Positions 30,501 to 42,903 of a stretch of DNA of 64,000 bases are shown here, in pieces. The stretch covers positions 19,310,103-19,374,102 of the forward strand of contig NC_087072.1 of assembly GCF_026151205.1 (NCBI RefSeq), given 5' to 3'. Position numbers and translations under genes: made by a program. The notes under the pieces were generated by a model. That model searched no databases and was not told the DNA's origin. It saw only the letters and a list, made by a program, of their open reading frames with translations. Each line of letters opens with the position of its first letter. Within the stretch, counting starts at the first letter, position 1. This DNA is from Bolinopsis microptera (taxonomy: Eukaryota > Ctenophora > Tentaculata > Lobata > Bolinopsidae).

Positions 30501-32938
30501 TCCAACAGATTGAAGAATTTCCTTCCAACATTGGTCTCCACAGTGACAGAGAAGGGGGGATTTGATACAGTCTATACCGCCGCTGCAGAATCTGCTTCTT
30601 ATTCCAACTGCTTGCGGAGTTATAAACATGTTCGCAATTTCAGGACTTTTTCTTAAGAATGTTAACTGAATGACGTAAAAGTACCAAGATTAAGTTTTAT
30701 CTGTGAATTATGACGCTTGCATACCTCTTATCAATACAATGGTTTAAAGATAAGGTTAATATAGACCCCTCCATCCTAAATTTCTGGAGATAAATTCTAA
30801 ATGTTGTATTAGTTCTGTGTGTTTGGTAACTGGATATCCTGGTGATGGGAGGCACTGGTGACGTTTACAGTTTTGTTCATCCTTGTTCCTGGTTTTGATA
30901 ACTAATTTTAATCTGTACTTGGAGTAATCATAGTTATTTTAAAGTTTGATCTCAGGCGGCTTTATTGCGTAGATTATCTCACAGAATATTACTAATTTAG
31001 TGACGCACTTTGAAGTCATAGTATAGATAAGAGGTTTCTCTGAGTTTGAGGGTTGGAAACCGCAGATAGTAGGATTTGTAAGATCATGCAGCTTACTGCT
31101 ATTGTACGGTTACTTAGCTAATATTTAATAGCCATGTGAAACGTGATTGTTGGAATGATCGAAATAGAATAATAATGAAGAAATTGCATTTAAAGGAGCG
31201 TCTAAACTGACAATTTTCAGCGCCTTTTCACATTGATCATGAAATTATTCCATTCTTGACGATTGAGAGGCCAAACTCAATAACCTTAATTTAAACGTTT
31301 TAAACTAAACATAATTCTCTCACCTCACCAAAATGACGAGCATTCGAGAGCAATTTCTGAAGAAGCCTCATTTTGATTGCACGACTCTGGTTGGCTATTA
31401 GAACTTTGTATACTACATATTATTGTATATCCCGTACTGCAGTTAAAGATGTAAAAAATCAAAAAAATTCCTCGAATAGTTTCAATTCTTGGAAATGGAA
31501 AAATTACATGAATATCAAAATATTGAATCTGATTACTGTTATTGAGGTATATTGAGTTTGGTATCCCAACTGTTGAAATTGCATACATAGGTCATAATCA
31601 GTCCTCAAGGTTACAAATTGTATCTATTTATAGGCTCGTAACACTGTTACAGTGTAGACTGTAGAGTGCTGAGTAGAGTACATGGCTGAATAATAACATA
31701 CATTATGGTCACTTATTGGTCACTCAATTTCATGCGGCCCCTGAAATACACACAGCTTGTACTTCATGATGGACGTTGGTACTTTGGTGACAAAATCATC
31801 GAAATTTTGTATTATAATTGCATCATATTATAAAGTCATTGAATTGTTGATATATTTCGATTTCGTATTGAGTTGTGATAAATAAATTTCTGATGACTTG
31901 CTTTCCCAAGTGCGTCAGCAGGCTTTTTACTACGCAAATCTCGGTAATGATACAATTTTTCGTAGCGTTTTAAAGATAGTAAGGGTCATTTAACTTGCCG
32001 TGGTAAGATCTACTGAATCCTCGTATTAAATAACTCTACTCAGAAACAGATTACAGTGGTTATTTCGCCTCCACATATCCAGATCACGCTATGATATCAG
32101 TAGATATGATAACTATAGAGATATGATCACAGTTCCTACCCTTTATTATATATTTATTATATATAATAAAGGAGGATATATATATCCTCCTAACCCCCTT
32201 TCCTCAGGACTCTCCCCCAAGTCGATGACACCAGACACCCCACTCTCTCCCGACGATCTGAACATGAACTTTGGTAACTTTGAGATAGACTCCATCCTTG
32301 AGACTATATCCTCCCATGATAACGAGGATCAGCAGATGAATATTGAGATACCGATAAACTCCCTGCCGTCCTCCTACACATTTAGCCAGACAGTGCCCAC
32401 TCACCCTCCCCCCGGCTCCATGTTCAACTACTTCCCCCACTCTCCCAGCACCTCCAACTTCAATGTCATGCCCGGTCAGACTTCAGCTGTCATGTCGTGT
32501 CCGGCCCACCTGGGCCTTCAGAAACCAGAGAACTACGGTGGTCAGCTCGATATGAAACAGTACACTAAGGACCGCCAAAAGAAGGACAATCACAATGCGA
32601 TCGAGAGGAGGCGGAGGTTTAACATCAATGATAGGATAAAGGAGTTAGGGACACTCCTACCCAAACAGGATCCGGAAATGAGGCCTAATAAAGGAACCAT
32701 CCTCAAGTCCTCGGTCGATTACATACAGTCACTGCAGGGTGAACAGTTGCAATGGCAGCGGGAACGCGAGGCCATGACCGCGCGCATCAGCCAACTGGAG
32801 AATTGTCTGCGTAAGCACGGCATCAGCGATAAAGAGTGGGTCGCTCCTTCAGAATACAATGAGATCACGGCACACCACCATCAAACTTTCTCCATCAAAA
32901 TCAAGCAGGAACCAGACCAATCGTTTTACAGTGATTAA
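27561..32938 (+). CDS. Mitf: MITF/TFE-family bHLH-zipper transcription factor
   Basis: Exons 27561-27668, 28849-28987 and 32208-32938 join in phases 0 and 1 with GT-AG introns to give 325 residues. Exon 2 (VESALDNPTPYHLKENQRRQ) is the family-specific N-terminal block; vertebrate MITF has the matching block at the start of its exon 2. The last exon holds an acidic activation segment (NFEIDSILETISS), the basic helix-loop-helix (KKDNHNAIERRRRFNINDR, from about residue 207), a leucine-zipper region and IKIKQEPDQS near the end. KQEP fits a SUMO site found in MITF. Members bind E-box/M-box DNA as dimers and act in lysosome, nutrient and pigment-cell programmes. The start at 27561 has an in-frame upstream stop, but other first exons may exist. 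Which vertebrate paralogue it equals cannot be said. Confidence 0.93.
28988..29926. other. MITF intron 2, first part: nothing else seen
   Basis: Intron sequence. Three imperfect copies of AACATAAGTTTGTCCCT(T/A)AATA lie at about 29309-29390. No gene in it. Confidence 0.5.
29927..30562 (-). pseudogene. Penelope-like element fragment, GIY-YIG endonuclease
   Basis: About 210 residues on the minus strand. Order: ETNVGRKFFNLLEKHFP and NRNSVKVSYSC linker, a Cys cluster CNCRSRNSCPLDGKC, then the GIY-YIG core (VVYMATL...HHYIGMTEGTFKDRYNGH), a T-x-LS-x-x-IW block, C-x2-C (CDLC) plus EKLEI, and CRHKRKFLL at the end. All are recognised parts of the endonuclease domain in Penelope-like retroelements. The reverse transcriptase is absent, so the copy is 5'-truncated, as is usual. 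It lies antisense in MITF intron 2. Whether the 24338-25024 tail is the same family is unclear. Confidence 0.85.
30563..32207. other. MITF intron 2, second part
   Basis: No coding features recognised. A short perfect inverted repeat (ATATATAATAAAGGAGGATATA / TATATCCTCCT region, 32160-32190) lies just upstream of the acceptor of the last exon and could fold beside the splice site. Confidence 0.4.
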
Positions 32939-33319
32939 AACCCAGTGGATCTTTTACTATTTTGTGAGTTGTGCAGTAAATTATAATTATTATTTGCATC
33001 CCATCCCGCCAGAAAAAGTGCATGGTAGAACAAATTTCAACATGTTAAAATATTGCGTGAGATGTTAAGCTAATTTATTCTTTCTGTTATCTTGAGAGAT
33101 TTTTTGGCTCTTGATTTTTCAACAGCCTGTTGACCCCCAGCGGAAACAGCTGGCAAATTATTCGTTGAGAAATCCATATTATAATTTTTATGGTAAGTTT
33201 GTAGAGGTTTATAACTTTACGATGAATCTTAACAGAAGAAGATTTTAGTTGTATTTTGTTAATTTTGTGTTAAAACATATGAAGGGTTATGATTTATTAA
33301 AATGCTGTGTTGCATTCGT

Positions 33320-33400
33320 AATAAAATGTTTTTTGTTGTTTAATTCGTTATTATGAATTTGTAAATACAGCGATTCATCCGTCTACTTGTATATAATAAA
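33320..33400 (+). terminator. MITF polyadenylation signals
   Basis: AATAAA occurs at 33320-33325, followed by a T/G-rich stretch (TTTTTTGTTGTTT), and again at 33395-33400. Either would give a 3' UTR of about 0.4-0.5 kb after the stop at 32936-32938. Confidence 0.55.
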
Positions 33401-35801
33401 AGACTGTGAATGTATCTTCAAAACTAATATCCTTAAAAGTTTATCTTGATATGATTTAAGTGTTTATTTTGTCAGTTTCTCAATTCATTGTATTTAATTG
33501 CTTTACAGACGATATTTAAGATCTTCAAAAGACTTTCCCTTGGAAGATATTTTATCAGAGGGTGGTTCCTGATATACCGATTTTATAAGGGAATACCTCA
33601 GTAAAATATTTTTAACTCATTTATGATCTCATTTTTATCTTCTCCAAACCTTATCTGCTGGCTATCATTCAGCAACTTTTAAAGATTTTTACGTTTGCTT
33701 TAATGATGGAAGGTATCAACCCATGATGATGGTATTTTAAATAGTTTTTATAAGTTTTAAACTTCTCATAGACTAATTTTGTTTCCAAACTTAATTTGTT
33801 ACTATTTTCATTTAGACCTTATAACGAGGAGTTTTTGTGTTTTAGACTAATTCAGTGTAAAGTAAAACATCTAGAACTTTCCGTATGTGCTAATTATAGA
33901 ACCACATACACGTCTTTTGGACGGAACGCGCGAAGCTCAATTATTGTTACAGAAAACTCAGCAGCGCACAGCAAGAAATGCGCGTTCCAGTGCGATGTAA
34001 ACAAATAAGCAAATTTAAGCGTGTAGAACGGAAGGTACACTTCGAATGTCGAACAAATTCCTGATTTCATGCCAAAATTTGTACGCAATGAACCGTTGAA
34101 TATGTAGAGCTTACTAGTGGTTACAAATACTTTCAACACTACTATCTAAATTATAACAAATAATTCGAGCTCACTGTTTAAGCTTGAAACTGGCCAGAGG
34201 GGGTTCGTAGTCCACCGGCATGATCAATGGCACCGCATAGCAATAAGCAAACATTTGCTTCATGTTCTAAGAAACAAGCAGCACAGTGGAATAATTAACG
34301 TGTATGTGATTAATGATTATCGACTAAACACGATACTCCATAGTAGTAAATAGATGATTCCCCGAATTGTAACCAGTATTCGTACTTATACGACTACCAC
34401 AATTCGGGCTATACCTTAATATTTAATACCCTTAATCGACCAACATTGTCACAAAGTTACTTCTAGCCCTTAACTTTTAGGTATGGTTAGAGGGGGTATC
34501 CACATATATGATATAGTATCAAGTGTGACTTACTTAATGAAGTTATGGGTGATGAATTGTCATTTTAGTAACCAAGTGTCATATTGTGATAACTAAATGA
34601 GTTGATATTGTAATAAACTTGCTCGTAGGGTTGATATATCGTCAAAAAGCGAAGTTTCATAATCAAATGTCACATCTGTGACACTTTGTTATAATAAAAT
34701 TTGACTATTGTTACAGTTATTACCATTTACCACGTACGTGGTATGGGTCAATAATGAGATTGCAAAACACTTACGGACTTAAAGATATTACAACTATCAA
34801 TATCCTACAGGCAAGACCATTTGTGATAATATCATTCCAACAATGTCACAATATGCAACATTGCCACCTTTTACGTTCCGTCAAATGCGTGACATTCATA
34901 ATATGGACGTGACATTCACTGTAGACAATTTGAATGACCATATCTCAACCCTAGACGTGATTTATTAACAATATTAGCTTATTTTGTGTAACACGATATG
35001 ACAATGGTTACATTTTAGTTAAAATTTAGGGAATCGTCAACTCACCATAATTATTCTATTTACATAACTAAATCACATTACTCACATTAACAAGTGTTAT
35101 CTCGCGTATTACCATGGTGGAAATACCGATAAAGCAACAAAAACGCTTTTTTTGTTTAAATACGCTTCAAATTGGTTCAATCATAAAGTACACACAAACA
35201 GTTAAATTTTGTTAAACGTCCTATAACGTTAATTTATTATCAAATTTAATTGTGACGTTTTCTTTACACGTAATTTGAAATTAAATAATCTAAACGGCTT
35301 CAAAAATTCTCTGCTCTCCGTCTCAAATTACGTTATAATATATATGTCACTGAAGACAACTACAAAGTTAGTGTCATTAAAACATTTCATCACTTAGAAG
35401 ATACATGTGTTCAGTAAACATTTGTTAAATGTGAGGAAAAAGGCGAATGGGTAGCTCTCAAGATATGATTTTAATGGTTGTAACCTTGCTAATGCATTAT
35501 ATGGAGTAGCTGAAACAGTCGATATAAAACTAAAAGTATCCCTAAAATCTTAGTTGTGCTGTAGTAAATCGACGTTAAACATCGATAACACTGTTAAAAG
35601 AACTTAAATTTTGAAAAAGGATTAAGATCTTCGAAAAAATAGTACACCACACTAATTGCAACGAAGTAAAATAAATGATGAATGAGTTAGAATTAATGAG
35701 TGTAAATTCCCAGATATAACAACGGTTAAATAATAAAAGCAGCGGTTTATCAATATCAACTGTGAAGATTAAGCATTAGTTCACGCGAGCGCGCACTTTT
35801 T
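33401..35801. other. Intergenic, nothing recognised
   Basis: AT-rich sequence between two convergent genes. Short TGTCAC/GTGACA words are frequent from about 34540 to 35060, without a clean period. Frames at 33796 and 33894 look random. Confidence 0.5.
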
Positions 35802-37527
35802 CTATTTGAAGAGATGAACACAATTGGCAAACTCTACGAAGCTGATGTATCCGTCGTTGTCAAAATCAACCTGAAATAAAGATAAGGAATATACTGAAAT
35901 AAATAGGAATATACTGCAATCAGATGGCCTGAGCAATAGCTGGCTATGTTTATTTCAAAAATACAAAATATGTAACGACCAAGTTACAATTTGAATATCA
36001 GTTAGGGCTACAAACAAAGGAATTAAGAGTGAAATACTTGATTCCAATAGGTTACGGTGCCCAAATTGCTTTAACTATACCTCAATCATAATTTTGTCCA
36101 GTTCAGAGGCTGATACTTTTTTGTTTCCGTAGAGCTTTAACGCTTTCTTCAGCTCAGTCTTGCTTATTCTCTTGTTACCTGTAATATGTTACAATGACAT
36201 CACTACCACTAGGAGGTGCACCATAAAAATAAACTTGCTCGGATTTTAAAAATTTTTGTACCATTGTTTTCTAGAGACTGTGAGAATTTTCACAATACCA
36301 AATTTGTTTTACCTTTTTGGAAAGATCAGTGAGTTTTGCCTAGGTGCCATATATGGCACCTAGGCAAAACTCACTGATCTTTCCAAAAATATATTTGATG
36401 GTGCGCGGCTTTTGGAGCAAAATTAGCTGTAAAAGTCGCGTAATTTGACCAAATTTGACCAAATTCGTTGATTTTTGATTTTTGTCGTATTATTTGGATA
36501 TATCTTCAGTTCCTTGAATGAGATCATTCTGAAAATTGGTGACGACCTTCCAATAGGGCTTTTACAACTGTCCGAAAAATTTGGTGGATATCGGAGTTGA
36601 TATAGTGATCAAAATGGGGCAAAATACGCTGCTTTTAGCTGTAACATAATGTTTGATGGTTGGATATGCATTATGCTTTAAACTTTTCGGACACATTTCT
36701 TGTAAGTCTATGAGTAAGCTTACCAATTTTTGTTGCAATCGGAGGTCGGGAAGAATACTTAATATCTATTTGTTTGAAGAAAATTGTGCTGGCCGAAATT
36801 AGCGCTAAAAAACCATCCCACAGTCGGCACGCGCGGCTCACTGTCGATGGCGCACTACCTACTACCACATTAGCCCTGTAAAATGTGTTGGCATCGCAAA
36901 ATATCTTTTTTTTTCACTTGATATCGAAAACATCGATGCGATAATCTTTAAAAAAATCGAAATAAAAAAGTATTAAACCAACCGTCTTTATCCATGACTT
37001 CGAAGACCTTTTGTAGGTTCTGTGACTCCCTGCTCTGTTTGTGCATCCTGATCATGATAGTGAGCATCTCGGAGAAGTTTATAGCTCCGTCACCGTCCTG
37101 GTCCACCTGGAGGGAGACGAGGGACATTAGACCACATTGGAAGTTACACATGAGCATTGACGAGGCACTAATTAAGCCTCCTTCGTTTTGTCACAGTGGA
37201 CTTAGTCAGTGTGTACGTTATGTGTGCATTGTATAGGTTATAATTATATAAAGTTAAAACACTCAACCAGAAAATAGTTGAGTAAAACTGAAGTTTTACA
37301 AACAAAACATCGCTTCTCCCCGCCTGCCCTCTCCTCCTCCCCCCAAGTTTTAATTCTTAATACACTACCTCGTTCATCATGTCCTTTAATTCGTCATCAG
37401 GCATGCTAATACCAAGCTCGTGGAAACCAAGTCTTAGATCAGTGAAACTGAGTCTACCGTCCTTGTTCCGGTCTATGGCGGAGAATATGGCTGACACGTG
37501 GCCGTGGAGGTGCTCTCGGTCTACCAT
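35802..37527 (-). CDS. Calmodulin-like four-EF-hand protein (149 residues)
   Basis: Minus-strand exons 37527-37369, 37106-36983, 36178-36081 and 35870-35802 join in phases 0, 1 and 0 to 149 residues, the length of calmodulin. Ca-binding loops start at residues 19 (DRNKDGRLSFTD), 55 (DQDGDGAINFSE), 92 (DKDGNKRISKTE) and 129 (DFDNDGYISFVE), close to calmodulin register. Loop 1 ends in Asp instead of Glu, and loop 3 has Lys in place of the usual Gly at position 6, so these two sites may bind calcium more weakly. The ATG sits in a good context (AAGATGG). The donor of exon 2 (GTTGGT) is weak but needed for the loop. It is a calcium-sensor relative, too diverged from calmodulin to be calmodulin itself; its target is unknown. 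Two more EF-hand exons lie upstream at 52624-53084. Confidence 0.9.
36314..36389. repeat. Perfect 76-bp palindrome in an intron
   Basis: Two 38-bp arms are exact reverse complements with no spacer, centred at 36351/36352 in CCATATATGG. The left arm starts TTTTTGGAAAGATCAGTGAG. It lies in the second intron of the calmodulin-like gene. Confidence 0.9.
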
Positions 37528-38238
37528 CTTGAGGACAGGTGCTTCTAATGAGGCTAGGTGGGACGGCTAGTGGTTATTGGTAGGTACTGATTGGTTACTG
37601 ATGGTGATAACCAATCCAACTGTGCAAAATGGAAATATTTGATTTTCACGTCCCCAAAATTGAACTAAGAACACATTTGACATTGTTATCGCGTTTACTT
37701 ACAGCTAATTGTTTGGTTTAAGATTAATTTATGATGAAATTAGATAATTTTATAGTCCATTTTTTAGCGATTAACAAGGCCATCCAGAAGGGGGCCGGGC
37801 CCTTTATAGGTAGTGACGTAAGAAATGGCCATGCAAATTTCCGGAGCGGGGCTGCGACTAAGCAAGAGCAACAACCACGAAATACCAGGACGGTGAAACA
37901 GAGCTGACAAATTAAACTTAAAGCAGTAATGTTCGCATGGTTTATTTACTAGTAAGTTAGCCCTACAGAACGTAAAATGAGTCTAACAGTAGTATAACTA
38001 GGACAATGAGATGATCACTCCTTTGTGGGGACGAGACTAAGCAACTAAGAAACTATCACCTGCTATTGTTCAACTTATAGTTTAATTACAACATATTAAC
38101 ACAGTCAGACCTCTATTATTACATAACATACGCGGAGTAAAACCAGCTATGAATCTTACTAACAACTCGATACTATTGGTCCGCGTATCATGGAGACAAC
38201 GGACCAGTTCAGAAAGGATGGGAATTGAAGGACACCAA

Positions 38239-38430
38239 AAAATCTCCATATATGATACAGCTATTTTTATGCCTATTGTCTGTCATCTCTAGCATTGAAT
38301 TATAATATTTTGAACTAAAAACAACCCGCTGAAGCCTGAACAAATTCTGATGCGTCTAAATGAAACAAATATATATAAAGACTCAAAGAGGGTATAAGGG
38401 TTGACGGTCGTGCTTGCCATCACTGTGATG
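38239..38430 (-). repeat. Module A, diverged partial copy (A6)
   Basis: The reverse complement starts CATCACAGTGATGGCAAGCACGACCGTC-like and ends in GACAGACAATAGGC-type sequence. It matches the left part of module A but lacks the GC hairpins and the right end. Confidence 0.6.
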
Positions 38431-40662
38431 TATTTCGTACTGTTAAAATATCAAATTAAGCGGCATTCATATTGAAGCTTCAAAGCTTTATGGGTAAAAT
38501 TAAATGGGTGCACCAGATTAGGGCTCCAAAAAACTCCGTTGAACAACATTAACAGAAAAACGAATAAAAGAATTGATTGGTAGGCCGTATAAATATAACC
38601 ATTTAAACCATGAATATATAAAGTTTCGTCAATTGTAGATCTTAAAATTGGGATAACTGGTACAACGTACTATACTAAACTATAGAACGAAGTACGAACC
38701 ATATTGCTATAGTTGTATGCAGTGCGAGCTGTATTATAGTATTATAACTCCCGTAAGGCGTATTACTAGTGTGTACCTCATGGAAAATATAGTGTAGCTA
38801 GTAGCCACAGTTTAGTGGACGACAAAACGCCTTTTTCTCTCTGACTATCTATCTCTTTGAATGGTAATAACCTGCTGACACATCCATCAGAAGGGAACAT
38901 TTCAGCTACAGATCTATCAGAGCATTTAAACAGTAGGCTCCAGTGAGCTTCCTATCAGTTGCCAAACATTCGTCTTCTTATTTCATGGAAACTTGCCTTT
39001 AATATTAGGCTAACAATGAGTTACAAATAGCTCTGTCACACTTCAAACAAAGTCATTGTTAACGACCAGTTTCCTACCATTTTAAACGATATATGACTAG
39101 TGACTAGTGACTACACGGACGCTTTTCTAAATGAGCAAATGAATGAAAGAAAGCTCTTATCCGACACTAGCGTCCCTTGTTAAAGCCCAATCAGATTGAT
39201 AAAATTTAAAAAATTTAAAAATGCCTCATGAAAACAGAAAAAACTTGAATTAAGAGTAAGTACAGACTACAGGTACACTCACTGACTAGGCCTGGAAATT
39301 GAACTGGGATGTTTAATGAGACTACTGCTGCTTTGAGACAGAACATTAGTATCAGGTTCCGCCCTTGATCCACCATTATACCGATCTACAAAACACTGAG
39401 CTAGTGTATTGAGTACCAGAACTCTACAATCTGCAATTGTATCACAATCAAAATACCCCTATTTATATAATATACCTATATATTATAGGCGATCGTAAAT
39501 GATATAAATAGTATAAATAGTTTACAAATCGGGAGAAATCGTCATATAAGAGTCAAGTAATTAGTAATTTGTGGAAATCGCCGCTGACTCAGAAATAGGA
39601 TTGTAGGCCACTGGCCAATGCTAGCTTAGATTAGGAGGGGGATCTCTGCAGCCTTTCCATCTGAACACATGGTGACCTGGCCAATTATTGTAGACAGATT
39701 ATAGAGTGTCATTATAACCCATGTAATCGGGAACTGCAAAGAGGGGCCGCGAAAGAATACGATTGATAAAAACAGCTGATGCCACGAAGGCCCAATGCAT
39801 CAAGATTTCAGTCAATCTGTCTTTATGCGCTTATACAATTATATTATACTAGCCGGGTTGAATAGACCAACATAAAGTCAGCGTCAGTAATTTAGATGGA
39901 GCAGCTCGAGACTTGCAACTTAATGACTCAAGTTGAGTTATTAGATCTAGCCACTGGATTTGAGATGAGGAGACTGTTTGGTTGTTTATACTATAGACAT
40001 TGAATACAATTTCTCTGGAGGTTCACTGAATCTTTCCATTGGATCCATACCAACACGTTCAATAACGGATGAAACGCAGTAGACAAATATCGAAAATATT
40101 CTACTGCGAATTCAATTGTGTGAAAATTTACTTTTTTCAGACTTGGATGAATAGTGACTGAAAGTGAACTCAATGCTCCAAATTAGATGAATGATTTAGC
40201 GTTTTGATGCTGCACAAACGGAAGTCCGCCGACGAAATTACAAATCTTCCAGATTAGATCTTGCGAAGTATCAGAAGAATATTCTGAACAAATCAAATTA
40301 CAATCTCAATCGCGATGCTGAAAGCAAAACAAAATTTCCCATGGTAAAAAATATATAACAAAGGCTATCCAAATGTAAGCACAATGATCAGACGCAGAAG
40401 AAAAGTGAAATATCTACAGCCCTATAGCAAACGACTGGTTACAAATGTTCATTGTGTAAGAAGAATGTTTGGCTGAGCAGAAAACAATAGTTTCATCAGT
40501 CCACCCTACCAACATCCAACAACACACAATTACACACAATAACACATAATTCACCCCACAATGAAATATGTCCAGGACAAGATATTGTGTCTGGGTTCAT
40601 TATAAGCTGCAAAGATCGTATTGGGAGCAGCTGCCCAAGAATATAAAGCGACAGAATAATGA
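38431..40662. other. Intron or intergenic, nothing recognised
   Basis: AT-rich, with no coding features on either strand, including no further EF-hand loop that I could see. If the upstream EF-hand exons belong to the same locus, this is intron. Confidence 0.4.
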
Positions 40663-41160
40663 TATCTATGACCTATGTCTGGTATTATATATAATTTTGG
40701 CTGTCATGGACTGCACGCAAACTGTTCTCTTGCACATGCCTTATTAGTCATTACATAAGTTATCGATCCATGATCTCTAAAAGGTTGGAGCATTGCTGAG
40801 GACTGAGGAGCAATGAGCATTACTTATGATCAGTGCTGCAATTTCCGGAGAATGGTTAATATCTCCATGATGAATGATTCCAAACAAGGTTGTTAAATTT
40901 GACGTATTTAACAACCTTGATTCCAAATAAATATTCCTCAGAATCGCTCCATACATTTTATTTTACATCCAAGGTTTAAAATGATGAAGAAGGAAATTTT
41001 TTAATTATGAACAGCAACAAATTAAACATTAATGGAGCTGCAGAGTCGTATACCAGAGTTATATCACGACAGAACGGCCATTCTATAGTAATAAATTAAT
41101 ATCAGTTGACATTCAAATTTATTGAGGAGCATACTGAACAGGAGATGCCGTGAAAATAAC
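40663..41160 (+). repeat. Long direct repeat, copy 1
   Basis: TATCTATGACCTATGTCTGG through GGAGATGCCGTGAAAATAAC recurs at 50821-51294 with few differences, 10.2 kb away, in the same orientation. Copy 1 carries a 43-bp insertion event at 40885-40927 that copy 2 lacks; copy 2 has small extra pieces. The frame content is not protein-like. It may be a dispersed element or a local duplication. Confidence 0.85.
40885..40919. mobile_element. 35-bp palindromic micro-insertion with 8-bp duplication
   Basis: Perfect 14-bp arms (CAAGGTTGTTAAAT and its complement) surround a 7-base loop, TTGACGT. ATTCCAAA flanks it on both sides (40877-40884, 40920-40927). The paralogous copy at 51042-51049 has a single ATTCCAAA, i.e. 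the empty site. Confidence 0.8.
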
Positions 41161-41850
41161 AATTTTACACAATGTTATAGTAATAGGTGTCCGTAAATTA
41201 TATTTGTGCTATTCGAAAGATTTTCAAATGTCCAGGACCTGAAACGAATATATGAAAAGAGCGTAGAAACTTTAATAAAGCAGGCTAAATCTCGCATACA
41301 TATTACATAATAATATGGTCTATATTGCTTAAATTTTATCCTAGACAACAGCATAACTCGAATATGGTCCTCACACATTGCAGGTCTCTGCAGGGCTGCT
41401 CCTCTACTCTATAAGTACATGTCATTTTTCACATTTAGATACTATAATCTCATTGTTGATGCAAACTATGAGCAAAGATATATTAGCAGTTCATTTCTCC
41501 GATGTTTAAGTTTAATGATAAGGTGGTGCTTTTAAGCTTTTTGAATATTATTTTGCAATATTCAGTTGCAATCATGAAACAAAAAATACGATTTCTACTT
41601 TTGCAATTCCGTATTAGTATTACTATTAACCGCGTAACTATATATGCAACTAAACCAGAATATGTATAAGGGAGATTAAAACTAACAAACTATTTCCACA
41701 ACTAATAGTAATATTAATAGTAATATGGAACATCAAATGCGTAAGGGGCAATAGCAAGAGCAAGGGCTGACAATCTGTATGGACAAAAAATTGAACTAAC
41801 GATAAGATATATTACCAGAACCAATTATACCATACGATTTAATCTTAATC

Positions 41851-42376
41851 TATCACAGTGCTGGCAAGCACGACCGTTGCATTTATTGTGGGTATACTAT
41901 GTTCCCCATTTACTATTATACCCCCTTTACTATTATACCCCCTTTGGTACACGTTACAAGCCTCTTTTGTGCACGCGAAGCGTGCACTCCGGCCGGAGGC
42001 GGCGGCCGAAGGCCGCCGCCTCCGGCAGGAGTTTTCCAGGCATTAAGACCCATCGGAAGTCGTTAAGCAGAATTATTTTTAGTTCAAAACATTCTAATTT
42101 GATGTCAAAGATGACAGGAATAAAAAATAGTTATGTTGAGATTTTTAAGAAATTTGCATAAAATACTCGCCAGCACTGTTATACGAAATTCGGTAAAAAA
42201 CCCAAAATCGACATATTCAGGTGCCTTAAAAACCATGTTAAAATTGAGTAAGAGATCTGAAATTTTTCAGGGCGTCTAGACGTTGATCAAATCGACTGCA
42301 AAAAAAGTTTCAGGTTTCAGGAGTATCGGGAAATGGGTTTTCTAGAACCCCTGTTTTACGACAGATTGTCGTGATA
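41851..42376 (+). repeat. Module A (copy A2)
   Basis: It runs from TATCACAGTGCTGGCAAGC to GACAGATTGTCGTGATA, so both ends read TATCAC outward. Inside are CCCCTTTACTATTATA repeats (41910-41945) and two GC hairpins (41969-41987 and 41993-42025, the second a perfect 15-bp stem with a 3-base loop). Reading frames at 41858 and 41877 are repeat-derived. It is about as close to A4 as any copy. Confidence 0.8.
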
Positions 42377-42393
42377 TATATATATATACATAC

Positions 42394-42903
42394 ATTTGAC
42401 CAAAACCCATAATCATGGGTAGAGTGGACCGCTGCCAGTGTCTCTCTTTCCCAAACAAAAGGAAATGATATTAATTTGATTGACCGTTCTCAAATGCAAA
42501 ATGATACCGAGAATGAAATCGGTCGCTCGCTTTTCCCATTCATTCACGGCTTAAGAATTGTAATAAGTTTCGATTGATTAGGGACATCAATCAGATGCTG
42601 TAAAAATCTCTTTGGGTTGCGTTCGGGTCGATACTTAGTATTTCGGGGTAAGGGTGGTAGTTATTACTTATTGAATTAGCTGAAGTTTATTGAATCTTTA
42701 TTGCCGAGTACAGCTGCCTTTGGGTAGTTCTTCGTAATCTATTACAATTGTAAATGAATGGGAAAAGCGAGCGACCGATTTCATTCTCGGTATCATTTTG
42801 CATTTGAGAACGGTCAATCAAATTAATATCATTTCCTTTTGTTTGGGAAAGAGAGACACTGGCAGCGGTCCACTCTACCCATGATTATGGGTTTTGGTCA
42901 AAT
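42394..42903. repeat. Palindromic module P (copy P1), long form
   Basis: Arms of about 145 bp start ATTTGACCAAAACCCATAAT and end ATTATGGGTTTTGGTCAAAT. The ~220-bp centre is shared, inverted, with P3 at 47288. The short-form copies P2 and P4 have only ~30 bp in the centre. Confidence 0.85.

Noticed and set aside
30249..30629. 126-codon minus-strand frame as an independent gene
   Set aside because: It overlaps the Penelope-like endonuclease frame in a different phase and has no features of its own.
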